Of a stretch of 64,000 bases of DNA, positions 23,589-34,417 are shown in pieces. The stretch spans positions 558,001-622,000 of the forward strand of contig JAGMUV010000010.1 in assembly GCA_020744425.1 (NCBI GenBank). Reading direction: 5' to 3'. Numbering within the stretch: the first letter of the stretch is position 1; each line of letters starts with the position of its first letter. The translations under genes were made by a program, and so were the position numbers. The stretch comes from Dactylonectria macrodidyma (taxonomy: Eukaryota > Ascomycota > Sordariomycetes > Hypocreales > Nectriaceae). Under the pieces are notes generated by a model. That model had not been told where the DNA came from and ran no database searches. It worked only from the letters and a program-made list of their open reading frames with translations.

Positions 23589-24269
23589 ATGACCGAATTG
23601 AGGCAATATCATCTTTTCCCGACTGAGCTCATCCCAAACTCCCCACGACCTCTCCTCCACTATAAGAATGTTTTGAAGAAGAGTCCTAACAGCTCTTCTC
23701 GCGATCCGGTTGAGGTCTGGCGTATGTTCGACAAGAACGAGTGGAAAGTCTCATGGATCTTTCGCTACCGCTCAACTCAATATTCGCACTATCATTCAAA
23801 AGCGCATGAGTGTATGGCCGTGCTCTCTGGTACTGCCAGAATTCGCTTTGGTGTTGCAGATACTTCGGATGATCTAGAAGAGAGTACAGATGGTTCTGCC
23901 TACGAAAATGGTGGCGTCGAACTTGAAGCTGAAGCTGGCGATATTTTCATTATTCCAGCCGGAGTTGCACATAAAACCTACGATACAAAACCGGAGGCCG
24001 AGTTCAAGCTCCTGACACCCGGTTTTGGACATGGTATCGAAGTGGAGAGAGAGAACATGGAGAAGGTACTAGCTGGAATTCAGCTTGATGGCTTTACCAT
24101 GATGGGGGCATACAACGGTGGTGAGTGGGATTTTATCCAAAGCGGTGGGGATTTTGAAAAGGTTTGGTCTGTTCCAAAGCCAAAGTATGATCCTGTATTT
24201 GGGGATGCAGAGCAAGGACTTGTGAGATCGTGGCGCGGAAGTAATGAGGCTCCTCGTGCTCGGCTATAG
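23589..24269 (+). CDS. Cupin-domain protein
   Basis: A single-exon 226-residue protein. Cupin motif 1 is visible as YSHYHSKAHECMAVLSGTARIRFG, with its metal-binding histidines and glutamate. Motif 2 is GDIFIIPAGVAHKTY. They frame a small beta-barrel that usually holds Fe, Mn or Zn. The layout (HYHS..HE, long acidic inter-motif loop) resembles the YjlB-like cupin group, whose reactions are poorly known. There is no signal peptide, so it is cytosolic. It is the leftmost gene of the cluster, is transcribed towards the permease, and has three shared palindromes upstream. A role as an isomerase or dioxygenase in the pathway is a guess. Confidence 0.88.
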   Translation: MTELRQYHLFPTELIPNSPRPLLHYKNVLKKSPNSSSRDPVEVWRMFDKNEWKVSWIFRYRSTQYSHYHSKAHECMAVLSGTARIRFGVADTSDDLEESTDGSAYENGGVELEAEAGDIFIIPAGVAHKTYDTKPEAEFKLLTPGFGHGIEVERENMEKVLAGIQLDGFTMMGAYNGGEWDFIQSGGDFEKVWSVPKPKYDPVFGDAEQGLVRSWRGSNEAPRARL

Positions 24270-24616
24270 GTACATAGCAATGCTTGATGTATTTAAATGA
24301 GAATGAATTCAGATGCATTACATGATCGAAGCCTCGTAACTAATAATACGCAGCTTCAAGAAAATGTTACAGGGTCAATCAATAGCGTCCCGAATGTGAC
24401 GGAAAAAGAACCAATTTCCTTGTTATTATACACAGGTTATTCACGCAATTTCTTGAAGGAGCGAACGCGGTTATCATGTATTCAGACTCCTCCGTTAAGA
24501 GCGGCAGCACATTTTTATATTGAGAACTGCCGGCTTAAAACACTTTGCAGCTTTTGTCCAAGTACTGTCAAAATGATCCTCACTGCGGAAGACAAGCTGG
24601 TAAAAACGGCAGCACC

Positions 24617-26422
24617 TCAAGCAGACCTCTCACCAGAAGGCTTCTTCGACCATCGTAACATGCCAATGATCTCAGTCCAGAATCCTTGCGGTATTTCGTC
24701 ACAGATCGCCTCATAAGCATCGATTGCTGGCTTCTCCCAGACAAGATCAACCTCTGCAGCTGGTATAACCTTGGATCTCTTGATAATCTTCCAACCTGTG
24801 TATGTAACCGCCGCTAGGATGACCATTGCATAGTAGCAAAAGAATGTACCAACATCCCAAGGCGTAAAGCTAGAGTATCCATAGAAAAAAACAACAAAGG
24901 TAGTGAAACATAGTCCAATCCAAGCTCCGTAAGGTTGGAACCAACCACGGTAAGGAAAGGACTCTCTGTCGACGCCTTGAGCGACGCAAGCGCGATGGAA
25001 TCGGATATAAGTGATGCAAATAACGATGTAGTTGATGACACAGCCCGCAGTAACAAGGTTGACAAACCATTGCAAGACAACTAATGTGCCGCTGGATTCT
25101 TGTAGAAAGGCAAGAAACGGGAATAGCATAGTGAGGGCAAAGCAATAAATCGGCACCCCATCTTTGGTGCATTTGGTAAAAATCTTTGGTGCTCTGCCCT
25201 CGAGGGCCATGCCATATAAGCTGCGAATCGCACAGAATGTGTAGGTGTTTCCGGCCGAAAAGATGCTCGTAAAGAGCAATGCGTTGGTGATGTCCGGAAG
25301 AATACCAACTTCAAGGTTGTTCATGGCAGCAACATATGGAGATGCTGTAGCTGTGCCACCACCATCAATCGTACCTGCAACTAGACCCTGGATCTTTTCG
25401 TCGTTGTATGGGACGACAATACCGGTAGTAAGTGCTCCACCAATGAAGAAGAGAGCGAATCGCCAATAAACTGTCTTGAAGGATGCTTTGACGTAGATTC
25501 GTGGGAGTTTGGCCTCGGCAGACGTCATAGAGAGATATTCTGGACCGACAACAATGAAGGATGCAACCCAAAGGGCATTCAAGAATCCTTCAAATCGGCC
25601 CATATCTCCCTTGCTGTGCCACTCCGCAAACGCTCCAGGATTGGACCAGTAACGAAACCCATAGGCATCTCTTTGAGGGTTGACTCCCACCATAGTGAAA
25701 AAGGTGAAGCCGAAAAGCATGAAGACCAAGATGACCTTGCCGCCCGAAAACCAGAATTCCGCTTCTCCGAAGAAGTTGACGGCGAGAACGTTGGAGATCC
25801 TAGTGGGAGGTTTCCGTTAGTACTCAACACAATGGTTAGGTAAAGCCGAGGATGGGGTATTACTTCCTTACCCGTAGAGAAGGATTGCCCCCGCCGTGAC
25901 AGCCGCTGAGGGGATGTTGTCCCTCCAATACCCAAGAACGACGCTCAAGGCCGTGATTTCGAAGGGAATAAGGATAGCTTCATAAACAAAGAAGTTCCAT
26001 CCTACCATGAATCCAAGCGCAGAGTCGACCCATTTCCCTGCCATGCGAATGAAGCCACCGCTGACAGGCATCAATGTAGCCATTTCGGCCATGCAGTTGT
26101 TAACCAATGCCATGAAACAACAGTAGATAATGAATCCAATCAAGAGGTTTCCAGGACCAGCTTTGGCGAGACCAGTACCGATGTTGATGAAGAGACCGGT
26201 TCCTATGGAGCCTCCGATGGCGATGAGTTGAATTTGTCTATTGCCAAGCCGGCGTTGGAGATTGTCGATATTACCAACTGACTCACCAACGTGACCGACA
26301 TCTCTGGAGGTCACGCGGGTGGGCTCAAGGGAGTCGTCCGCCTTCTCTGATTGTGGATCCATCAAATTTGAGTGCGTCATGGTGAAGGAAAAGGCAGAGG
26401 AAAAGAAGTATGAATGAGCCAA
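24617..26422 (-). CDS. Amino-acid permease (yeast-type AAP family), candidate proline permease
   Basis: A plasma-membrane amino-acid/proton symporter of 577 residues. Exons are 25872-26422 and 24617-25799 with a 72-bp intron. The family hallmark GGSIGTGLFINIGTGLAKAGP opens the first membrane helix. About 12 hydrophobic segments follow, with typical ALWVASFIVVGPEYLSMTSAEAKLPR, YTFCAIRSLYGMALEGRAP and a short cytosolic tail. An internal ATG at 26380 is an alternative start. Its place beside proline dehydrogenase, P5C dehydrogenase and a Zn-cluster regulator parallels prnB of the Aspergillus nidulans prn cluster. Proline as substrate is inferred from this context only, and a general or modified substrate range is possible. 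Confidence 0.9.
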
Positions 26423-26625
26423 AGGTTCTTGCTACGGATTGGTAGGATTAAGGGGACGCCGGAGTATATATCATGACTACGCCGTGACTGTATCTAACCC
26501 TTGCCCTGGTATCCTGTTCATCTGCGGTCAGTTTCATGCCTCTTACGAGTCAGCCTTCGCCTTTGACCAGGTAATCAAGACACCTGAACATGGGCCGCCG
26601 ATTCGATACATTCTTTCCTTAGCGT

Positions 26626-26885
26626 CGGTTTCCAACTCCGCACACCTGACCGATACGTATCTCTGGGGTGTCTTGGAGGAGATCACAGTCACTATCGGTA
26701 TGTGTCTCCTAGCCAATGTTGGCTGATTCACAGCCCCGATGGACTAATGGGGTCAAGCGTGTCTCCTGTGCCACCTCTGCTCCCTGTTGGTCGCTTCCCC
26801 ACGGGGAAATATCGACGTTGCTTGAATTCATCCAGCAAATGCGAATGCTTCGGCACGGTGGGCCGCGTATCGGCCCCGCCGCCCG
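26626..26885. promoter_or_regulatory. CGG-N9-CCG palindromes upstream of the permease
   Basis: Sites at 26626-26640 (CGGTTTCCAACTCCG), 26851-26865 and 26871-26885. The first, 204 bp before the longer start at 26422, is the most convincing. The other two lie in a GC-rich patch where chance matches are likelier. The remainder of the 970-bp gap 26423-27393 holds no gene. Confidence 0.45.
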
Positions 26886-27393
26886 CAGCTGTTATCGTCG
26901 GTGCGTTATGATGGGCTCAACGTTCCACCGGAGCGAGCGTTGATAGTCTACCGTTGATAGCACGGTGGCATTGCGGGCGGCGCATTCGTCTGAGATATGA
27001 AAGAAGTGACTAGGTACTCCGTTCTCTTATCCAGTGTCCAAAGCGCGTCTCCTCGCCAACTCCCAACTCCGAACTCAGGGCGCTCACTGGGGTGTTATCA
27101 GTTGGTTGACAACGAGCAATATTGGCTGTTTGCGGCCTTGATGCCCGAGAATCAGACGGAGGTGCAATTAATGATAAGCGCTGTTTCAGCCACGTTGACT
27201 GATGCACCATCAGAAGTGATGTCTCATCGGATAATCGATGCTGTCGATTGTGGTGGTAAATAACTATGATTTCTCTCCATCCGTAGAAATTCGATACATG
27301 AGATGACACAAATCCTTTTGGTGTAGCGGATGTACTAGAAGCGAGAGACAAAGTGGCTGATCAATCGGAACACTAGTAGAAAAAGTTTTACGC

Positions 27394-29625
27394 CTATGCT
27401 GTTTCCACCGTTATGGCGTCGAGGTTTCCCCTAATACCATTTGTGGCAAAATCCAAGTCATACCCCTTTCCATCATTCATCTCGTTGCCTCTAAATTCAC
27501 CATCATCGCGGCCTCCATCTAAGAAGTATTCATTCATCCAAGTCCCACCACCATTCCCACTAGAAACGTTGCTACCCGCTTGGATCAGTTCGACTCCGTT
27601 GTCACCTGCATTTGGGCCTCTGCAATCCAGCTCCTCCCCCACTCGGCCGTGTATGAACGGCTTCCTCAATTCACTAGCACATGTGCCAGTATTTTCATGC
27701 AGAAACCGAGTGTCGTTCAAATACCACGTCAATTGCTCAATGTGGTCTGGATCGACATTCTGATCACCCTCGGTCAATCCATTTCCAAACCACCCGAAGT
27801 CGTTACCATCGTATGTCTCCATCTCGTAGTCTTCCCATCTGACAGACTCTAAGGCCTTCATGGCGTGCACGCTGCTGCCCGGCCACAAGGCAGTAACCCT
27901 TGCTTCTTGCTGCTCTTTGACAGAACTCCCTGGAGGAGCAGCCTTGTACCAGCTCACACAGTCCGTTGTGTACACAGTTTTCTGAAAATATTCGTCGCAG
28001 TAGTTTGTGAAGTTCTCCACTTGCTTGCGCTTGGGCACGATGGTCTTGACGTTACCGTAAGCCATCCGCTGGAGAATCTTGCCCATGTATATATGGGTCT
28101 GTTCCATCATCAGGAGAAGACTGCCAGCTCCTTGGAAGGAGTTAGGGCCTAGGGACTGAAAGAAGTTGGGAAAGTTGTCCGTGCAAAGACTGAGATAACT
28201 TTTTGGGCGAATCGCGTTCTTTTCGCGTAAATTGACACCATCCCGACCGAAGATGGGAAAGCCGAACCGAGGAGACGTCTCAAACCCGGTTGCACATATT
28301 ATGGCGTCAATAGGTCGTCTCACACCATGAGTTGTAGTGATGCTGTCCGCATCTACAAATGATATCGCGTCAAAGATGACGTTAACGCGGGGTTCTGTCA
28401 AAGCTTCGAGGTACCCAGGACCAGGGGTAAGTCTCCTACAGAGGGGAGGGAAGTTGGGAATGAGGGCGTCCGCAAGGTCTGGCCGCGAAGCAAGACGCTG
28501 CCTCATATTTTGCTCGTACTGGACGCGAGCGACGGAATGCCGGGGGTTGTCACGCCGGCTCACCCCGTAATTGCCTTGGAGGCGAAACTCCAACGACTTT
28601 CGATACTGGATATAAGCTTCGGGATCGTTCTTCCAGGCCTCTTTCTCCTCTAGCGTGTATTCGAAGTTTGCCGAGCCATCATCTGGTGCCCGTTCCTTGA
28701 CAAGGTCCTCACTCAGCTGGTTGGAGATCCAGGTTCGTCCTCGAATGTAATGGTCCATGGATTTGACCTTCGAAACTATTGCCGGAACGAGTTGAATGCC
28801 GCTACTTCCCGCTCCAACGACCGCCACGTTCTTTCCCTGATAAGAATGTTAAATTAGTTGTTTTGGTTTTCAAGTAAGGGCTCGGAGTGTCTCACTATTG
28901 GATCGAAGGACGTGTCCCATTTCGCCGTATGCAGCAAATCCCCCTTGAAATCAGCTAAACCTTTGATCGATGGCCACTTCCATTCATTCAATAGTCCTGT
29001 TCCCGTGATCAAAACATCGGCTTCATCTTCAATCAATGGTGGACCTTCGTGACCGGTCTGCTGAAGCGTGACCTTCCACGTATTGCGAGACTCATCCCAT
29101 CGAGCCTCACAACACTTATGGTTAAACTTAATGTGTTTTCTAATGTTGTGTTTGTTAGCTACCTTCTGCCAATACTCCAAGATATTTGGAGCAGTAGAAT
29201 AAAAGGAGCTCCAGTCTGTCCACGATTCGTATGTCAACTGGTACGCGTGGGAAGGAATATCTAACGGGAGGAGATTGTTAGAACTGTATCCCCTTAACAC
29301 GCATTTCCTTGGCTGGGAATAAATCGTAGCATACCGCATGCACAACCAGGATATCTAGAAATGTTTCAGCAATGATTCGTTAAACGTCCATGCAAAAATG
29401 TCACCTGTTTTCATACCAGGTTCCTCCCAATTCCGGGTTTTTCTCGTAGATGACCAAATCAACAGATGGAACCATCTTTCGGAACTGAATTGCTCCGATG
29501 ATTCCAGAGATCCCTGCTCCGATGTAGATCACCTTCAAAGGCCTTGCAGTATCGATCGCACGCTCGCTGACGAGCTTGGGGCCCATCGCTTCGGCAGGAT
29601 GATCAAGGGCAAGAAAATCACTCAT
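27394..29625 (-). CDS. FAD-dependent Baeyer-Villiger-type monooxygenase
   Basis: A 682-residue NADPH-dependent flavin monooxygenase that inserts oxygen into carbonyl compounds or oxidises heteroatoms. Exons are 29405-29625, 29335-29354 (only 20 bp), 28896-29260 and 27394-28836. Motifs: N-terminal FAD loop [32 protein letters not shown], which is rebuilt only if the 20-bp exon is included; the Baeyer-Villiger fingerprint FKGDLLHTAKWD; the NADPH loop VVGAGSSGIQ; and the late ATGFETSPRFGFPIFGRDG. The C-terminal 120 residues are Gly/Asn-rich and longer than usual. It shares a promoter with P5C reductase copy 1. Enzymes of this type occur in fungal secondary-metabolite and steroid pathways. Its substrate here is unknown. 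Confidence 0.92.
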
Positions 29626-29920
29626 TTTTGCAGGTTGGGAATGAACACGGACGAGAGTTCCAATTCTTGTCCGTCTACACAGCTTTGATAGAAGCAGTGA
29701 GTGGTGGATATCTTATACTACTCGGGCAGCCTCTTGCTGTATCATCTCCACCTCATCCCGTGACGGTCGCTCGGAGGCATGTTCCACCTGCCCCAATCTA
29801 GATCATCGCTTGCTTGTCCCGCAACTTCTCATAAAATAGGCCCTCGTAGTACGTCAACGCTCTGTTACGAGGTATCTGTAACTGGGTGTTTGTAGGGAGG
29901 CAACGATAGGATGGCTGCTT

Positions 29921-29981
29921 CGGACTTGGATACCGAGCCGAGTTGTGACGAGGCCCATTCATCCGTCGGTCTCGGATCCCG
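29921..29981. promoter_or_regulatory. Two CGG-N9-CCG palindromes in a divergent promoter
   Basis: CGGACTTGGATACCG at 29921-29935 and CGGTCTCGGATCCCG at 29967-29981, set 46 bp apart. They sit between the monooxygenase start (29625, minus) and the P5C reductase copy 1 start (30113, plus), so one bound factor could serve both genes. Confidence 0.5.
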
Positions 29982-30112
29982 AAAAGATACCCCATCCCCA
30001 ATTTCGTTCGCTGCAGATAACAAGCGCAATAGGGCGTCATTCTCATGTCGTACGACTCTGAAAACCTTTCTTCTACGACTTGGCTGCATTGTACCGGCCG
30101 AAGCTGAACAAG

Positions 30113-31059
30113 ATGCGTCTTGCCTTTCTTGGTTGCGGTACGTTCCCCATAACATCCAGCCAAGACAATGAAACCATCGATTCGTAACTGAGCAAAGGGT
30201 TTAATGTTGTCTGTGTTTTTTAGGGTCCATGGGAACCGCCATGGCATCTGCCCTCCTCCATGCGCCGAGAGCAGATGGCTTGCGAAAATTGACATTGTGC
30301 GTGCGCAGTGATCAATCACAGTCCCGGCTGGAAGGCAAATTCTACAATAGGCATCGTGGGCGTGTTCAGGTTTTACGCAATCAAAACGTACTAGCGGTTA
30401 AGGACTCCGATGTCATTATCTTAGCGCACGAACCGCACAAACTCAGAAGCATTTTGTCTGGGAGTGGAATGAGTGAAGCATTCTAAGGGAAGCTCATTGT
30501 GAGTATCCTGGCAGGAATATCGATAGAGCAGATACGAGACACATTGGAGCACACTACGGGAGCTGTTCCATCAAAGTGGGACATCGTCAGAGCCATGCCT
30601 AATATTGGTGCACAGGTGAATGAATCAATGGCTCTCATCTCAGAGCCGAGAATCGAAGATTCATCACCCGAGGGCGTTCGCACAGCTTCTTGGTTACTCG
30701 AGCAAATTGGTCGCGTGCAGCAAGTCCCAAACGCGGCTTACGATGCTGCTACTGTCTTGACTGGTGCATGTTATGCGCTCACCAGCGATGCGCTGGAGGG
30801 CATGCTGGATGGTGCCGAATCCAAGGGATTGTCCCGATCCGCTGCTCACAGTATTGCTACCCAGTGTTTCAGAGGGCTTTCAATTCTCCTTGCGAATGGC
30901 CAAGGGCTAGCTGAAATCAAAGATTCCCTCTCATCACCGGGAGGAGCCACTATACAAGGTCTCAAGGCGTTAGAGCAACAAAACGTGAGGTCGGCCTTTG
31001 CCGATGCGATAGTCCAAGCTGCCAATCACGCATCAACAATGGCTTCACGTCAAGATTAA
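30113..31059 (+). pseudogene. Pyrroline-5-carboxylate reductase, copy 1, with a nonsense codon
   Basis: P5C reductase turns P5C into proline with NAD(P)H. Exons 30113-30137 and 30224-31059 give 286 codons. The N-terminal Rossmann loop reads LGCGSMGTAMA. Later blocks are VSILAGISIEQI, VRAMPNIGAQVNESMALI and the signature LSSPGGATIQGLKALEQQNVRSA. A TAA at 30484-30486 interrupts the frame between SEAF and GKLIVSILAG where family members read on. A CAA-to-TAA change would explain it. Without it the protein is full length and otherwise well kept, so the break looks recent. The intron sits at the same codon phase inside the glycine loop as in copy 2 (44844-45790), showing common ancestry, although the proteins are clearly diverged. 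Confidence 0.85.
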
Positions 31060-31293
31060 ATATATTTAAGACAGCGCCGTCACAAGCAGAAGAAGGAAAC
31101 GGGCCTCAATTGCCAGCTAAAGAATACACGAAGTTTGTGTAACTAATCCTACAATGTTTCCAATGAGATGAACTACACGACACACCCGCCCCGTCTGTTC
31201 TGCCCTCCTCTACTGCGATTTGCACCATCGCTGTTGGGCGGAGATAAAAAGACCTAACTAGACAGTCTACGTACTAAGTCGAAATGTCACTAC

Positions 31294-31363
31294 GGCGGCC
31301 AATACATGGGCACCTAGGTGCCCAAATAAAGTCGCGCACCCAGTGCCCAAATTAGTCAGCGAT
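31294..31363 (+). repeat. Left 70-bp terminal inverted repeat of the MULE element
   Basis: It matches the reverse complement of 34161-34230 over all 70 bases. The match ends where 31364 (T) differs from its partner. Unlike the interior it shows no RIP-like mutations. A further partial copy of the first bases (GGCGGCCAATA) lies at about 34142. Confidence 0.9.
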
Positions 31364-34160
31364 TGTCGTATACTACTTGCTGACCTACGGTCTAATGCTA
31401 CAATGTCCTCTTTTAACTACTGTAAAGAATGAATCAACTACGATTTAACAACAATACAATGCTCTACCGAATCAGTAGTCAAGTTCAAGGCTTCTTGCTC
31501 CCTACTGTCTCGTTCTACGCTCTCTTATATGCTCTTCATGCCTCGTCTTTTGTTAGCTAGCGGATTGTTACCCATCTCGTTAGTAACTTTGGCTTTAATG
31601 CGTTCATCCTCTGACTTGCTCTAATCTAAATATGCTATAATTTCTTCTTTCATCCATTCCTTTGATCCTATTAAAGTGATATAGCGCTTGGACATCTGCT
31701 TATAGTCTAGATACTACTTATAACTCTGCTTGTCATACCTTAGTAGCAGCCCCACTGCCCTGCGATATTGCTAGTTGGTCTTAATGCTGCTGCTAGGTTG
31801 CATTACGTACTACGCGCTTCTTGCGGCAATATATCTTCTATATATGGCTTATGGCGAGTCGTACTTCGGCGCTGATTGCAGAGGGGGCGCGTGTAAATGA
31901 GTTGGCTCGTGAACCGGAGGCGCAGTTCCAACCGGACCGTCTGGAATGATAGAAGAGTGAGGAGCTGTAGGAGGGTCTTGTATAGTAGGCAAAGGTTGCA
32001 TAAATGCAGCATATGCAGCAGCGGGAGAGCCTCGAAGAGCTTCTGCAGGGCATTTTAGTATGCCTTTGACTAATGATGTCACTCTGGCTACTGAAATACT
32101 TTCGGCAGGATTAGTTAGAGCAGAAACTGTGACTAGTGCTGCGTCTGACTGCAGGGCAGACTTCGAAGCTAGTACTGCCCGTATTAGCAACTCCTAGAAC
32201 CTCAGAGGACATGCTCTTGAGGATATGATGTGACTAATTGCATAATATCTGCTACACGTACTGGGCGCTTTCTTGCCGGACTGTACGATCTCAAATCCAG
32301 AGGGTTCTCGTTTAGTGCTTATTGCAGGTTGACGGATGGTTTGGATGCCTTGCTTTAGGATTCGACGTGGTTCCAGTATAGGCTGTGGTCGACTCACACC
32401 CCGTTTCAAGTTCTAGTGAGGATGAAAATGCTTAAGCAAAAGACTCTGCTTCTCCTCCTCGAGTTTCTTTAAGGTGTAAGAACATAGCAATCCATATGAG
32501 GAAGTGAAAGACTGACTGCAAGGAGCTTTGAGTGGCGCTACAAGTAACTGCCATTATTCTTACACTTTGCGTAGGGCTTGGTGCGAAACCTAACCCTATA
32601 CAGCCTCGAACATTGCTCTAGAGATATCTAGAGGTGTCCGTATCTACTAAGACGCTCGTATATGATTCAGCTCTTTTAGTTAGTTAGTGACCGTATATCG
32701 CATGGCCTGCCAAGAGTCGAAGAGGTCAAATGTAGATGTCTTAATATATAATTTGATCAATGAGTGAATTCCTTTAGCTCTAGAGGTCAAACGTTAGCTT
32801 TTAATCTCAATGTAGACCCTAGCTAACTACCTCGAAGTGGCCATATTACCAAAATGCAGATATTTATCTACCCATGCTTTAACAATTATCTCTTTATGCG
32901 GCTTAAGCTAGTATATCTTAATATACCTAACTGCCCGGGGGTATGTTTTACTATATTTAAGCTTAAATTTAGCCAGGCGCTCGTCGAATATCTTTTCGGT
33001 TAGCGAATTCACGATTGAGTGCTAAAATCTATAGAAATCATCTTATGCTTTATCCTATGCTTAACCGTTCGCTTAGCCACGCTTCAGTATAAAGTCAGGT
33101 TAACAGTACTGCAGAACTGCCTTATTAATATACTAGAGGCATAGCAGTGCCTTAGAGGAAGGGAACCTGGTTATAGTAGCATTTATCGTAGTGAGATATC
33201 GGTCTATTAAGACAATAGAGGGAAGGTCATACTAATAGAGTGACTTAAGGTATTATAGTGCTTATAAATAGTCTTCTTCTAATTCACTTAATAGAAACGT
33301 AAATATAATGCAGAAAGAATGCTAATAAGAATCAACCCTGACTATATTAAGGAGGGGCATTATATGCTTATTCGTCTTATAAGTGCAATCCAGTAATAAT
33401 ACGTCTGGGTTATATTATAGATATATAATAGAGTCCGGATAAGCGAAGAAGATGGCTGTTAATCGATTGTCTAGATCCAGTCAAACTTAATATTAGAAAC
33501 CCTCTTCGTGTAATTAGTTAACCAGCGCTTGGATACTGCTCTGCCCCTCATGCAGATCTCTCCTTATTATAGCAATCCGATTATAGATGTCTTACTGAGT
33601 CGCGAGGGTATTTGAATTATTATAAAGGTAGGTCCTAATATCTCAAGGAGCAGCGCCAGCAGTCATCAGGCTTAAAATAATTACTATATCTCTCTCGTTA
33701 AGCTGGCAATACGCTAGGTATGCAGACGCATCCTAGCTCAGTAAATGATTATGCTAGGCACACTCCTTATCCGGTCAATAGCCTAGGACCTATGTATTTC
33801 TATCTAATGACTATTTGGCTAATACTGAAAACTTACAGCCGGTTCTTCGACTATAAGTGCGGCGTTGTCATTCGATAGATGTACTCAGTAGTAGTTTATT
33901 TTGATTATAGGTGAATATAACTCTTATTCGGCCACTTGATGTCTTTAAGGATTTCCTGGTTATGAATGTATATCCCCGAGGCTTTGCCTAAGAATTAATG
34001 GCTGCTAATAGAGATTCGCGGGATTCGTATATGCCTTTAGGTGGAAGGGCATCGTCAGAGAACGCAATCTGGTCCATTTTCGTTCGGTGCTGTTACTACT
34101 ATGCAGAGCGCGGGTCGCGTCGAACGCGCTGGTCTGGGCAGGCGGCCAATAGGGGCGAGG

Positions 34161-34230
34161 ATCGCTGACTAATTTGGGCACTGGGTGCGCGACTTTATTT
34201 GGGCACCTAGGTGCCCATGTATTGGCCGCC
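34161..34230 (-). repeat. Right 70-bp terminal inverted repeat of the MULE element
   Basis: The partner of 31294-31363, followed directly by the second copy of the 10-bp target duplication at 34231-34240. Confidence 0.9.
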
Positions 34231-34417
34231 ATGTCACTACGTAGGAATTAGTAATTAGTCTAGATATTCAGCGTGCGGGGGAGGGGAAGGCGACCCGCCC
34301 TTATCGTGGACGCGCTTCCCCTCTCCAACGAACTACGCAGAAACGATTCTCGACTGCGATATTCATTCTCCTCTTCCCTCTTCCCTCAAGCCCTTCATCT
34401 CAACAATCTACAAAGAT

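Larger units (their letters stand above)
31294..34230 (-). mobile_element. MULE-type (Hop-like) DNA transposon, mutated inside
   Basis: A 2,937-bp element with 70-bp terminal inverted repeats that are identical to one another (31294-31363 and 34161-34230, starting GGCGGCCAATACATGGG). It is flanked by a 10-bp direct repeat ATGTCACTAC (31284-31293 and 34231-34240). Long repeats plus a 9-11 bp duplication fit the Mutator-like class. The interior is AT-rich with stops in every frame, as after RIP. A minus-strand remnant at about 31810-32409 keeps a zinc-knuckle-like tail (CSRYYAISHIISSRACPLRF, with a Cys changed to Tyr) typical of fungal MULE transposase C-termini. It sits about 190 bp upstream of the Zn-cluster regulator. 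Confidence 0.87.
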
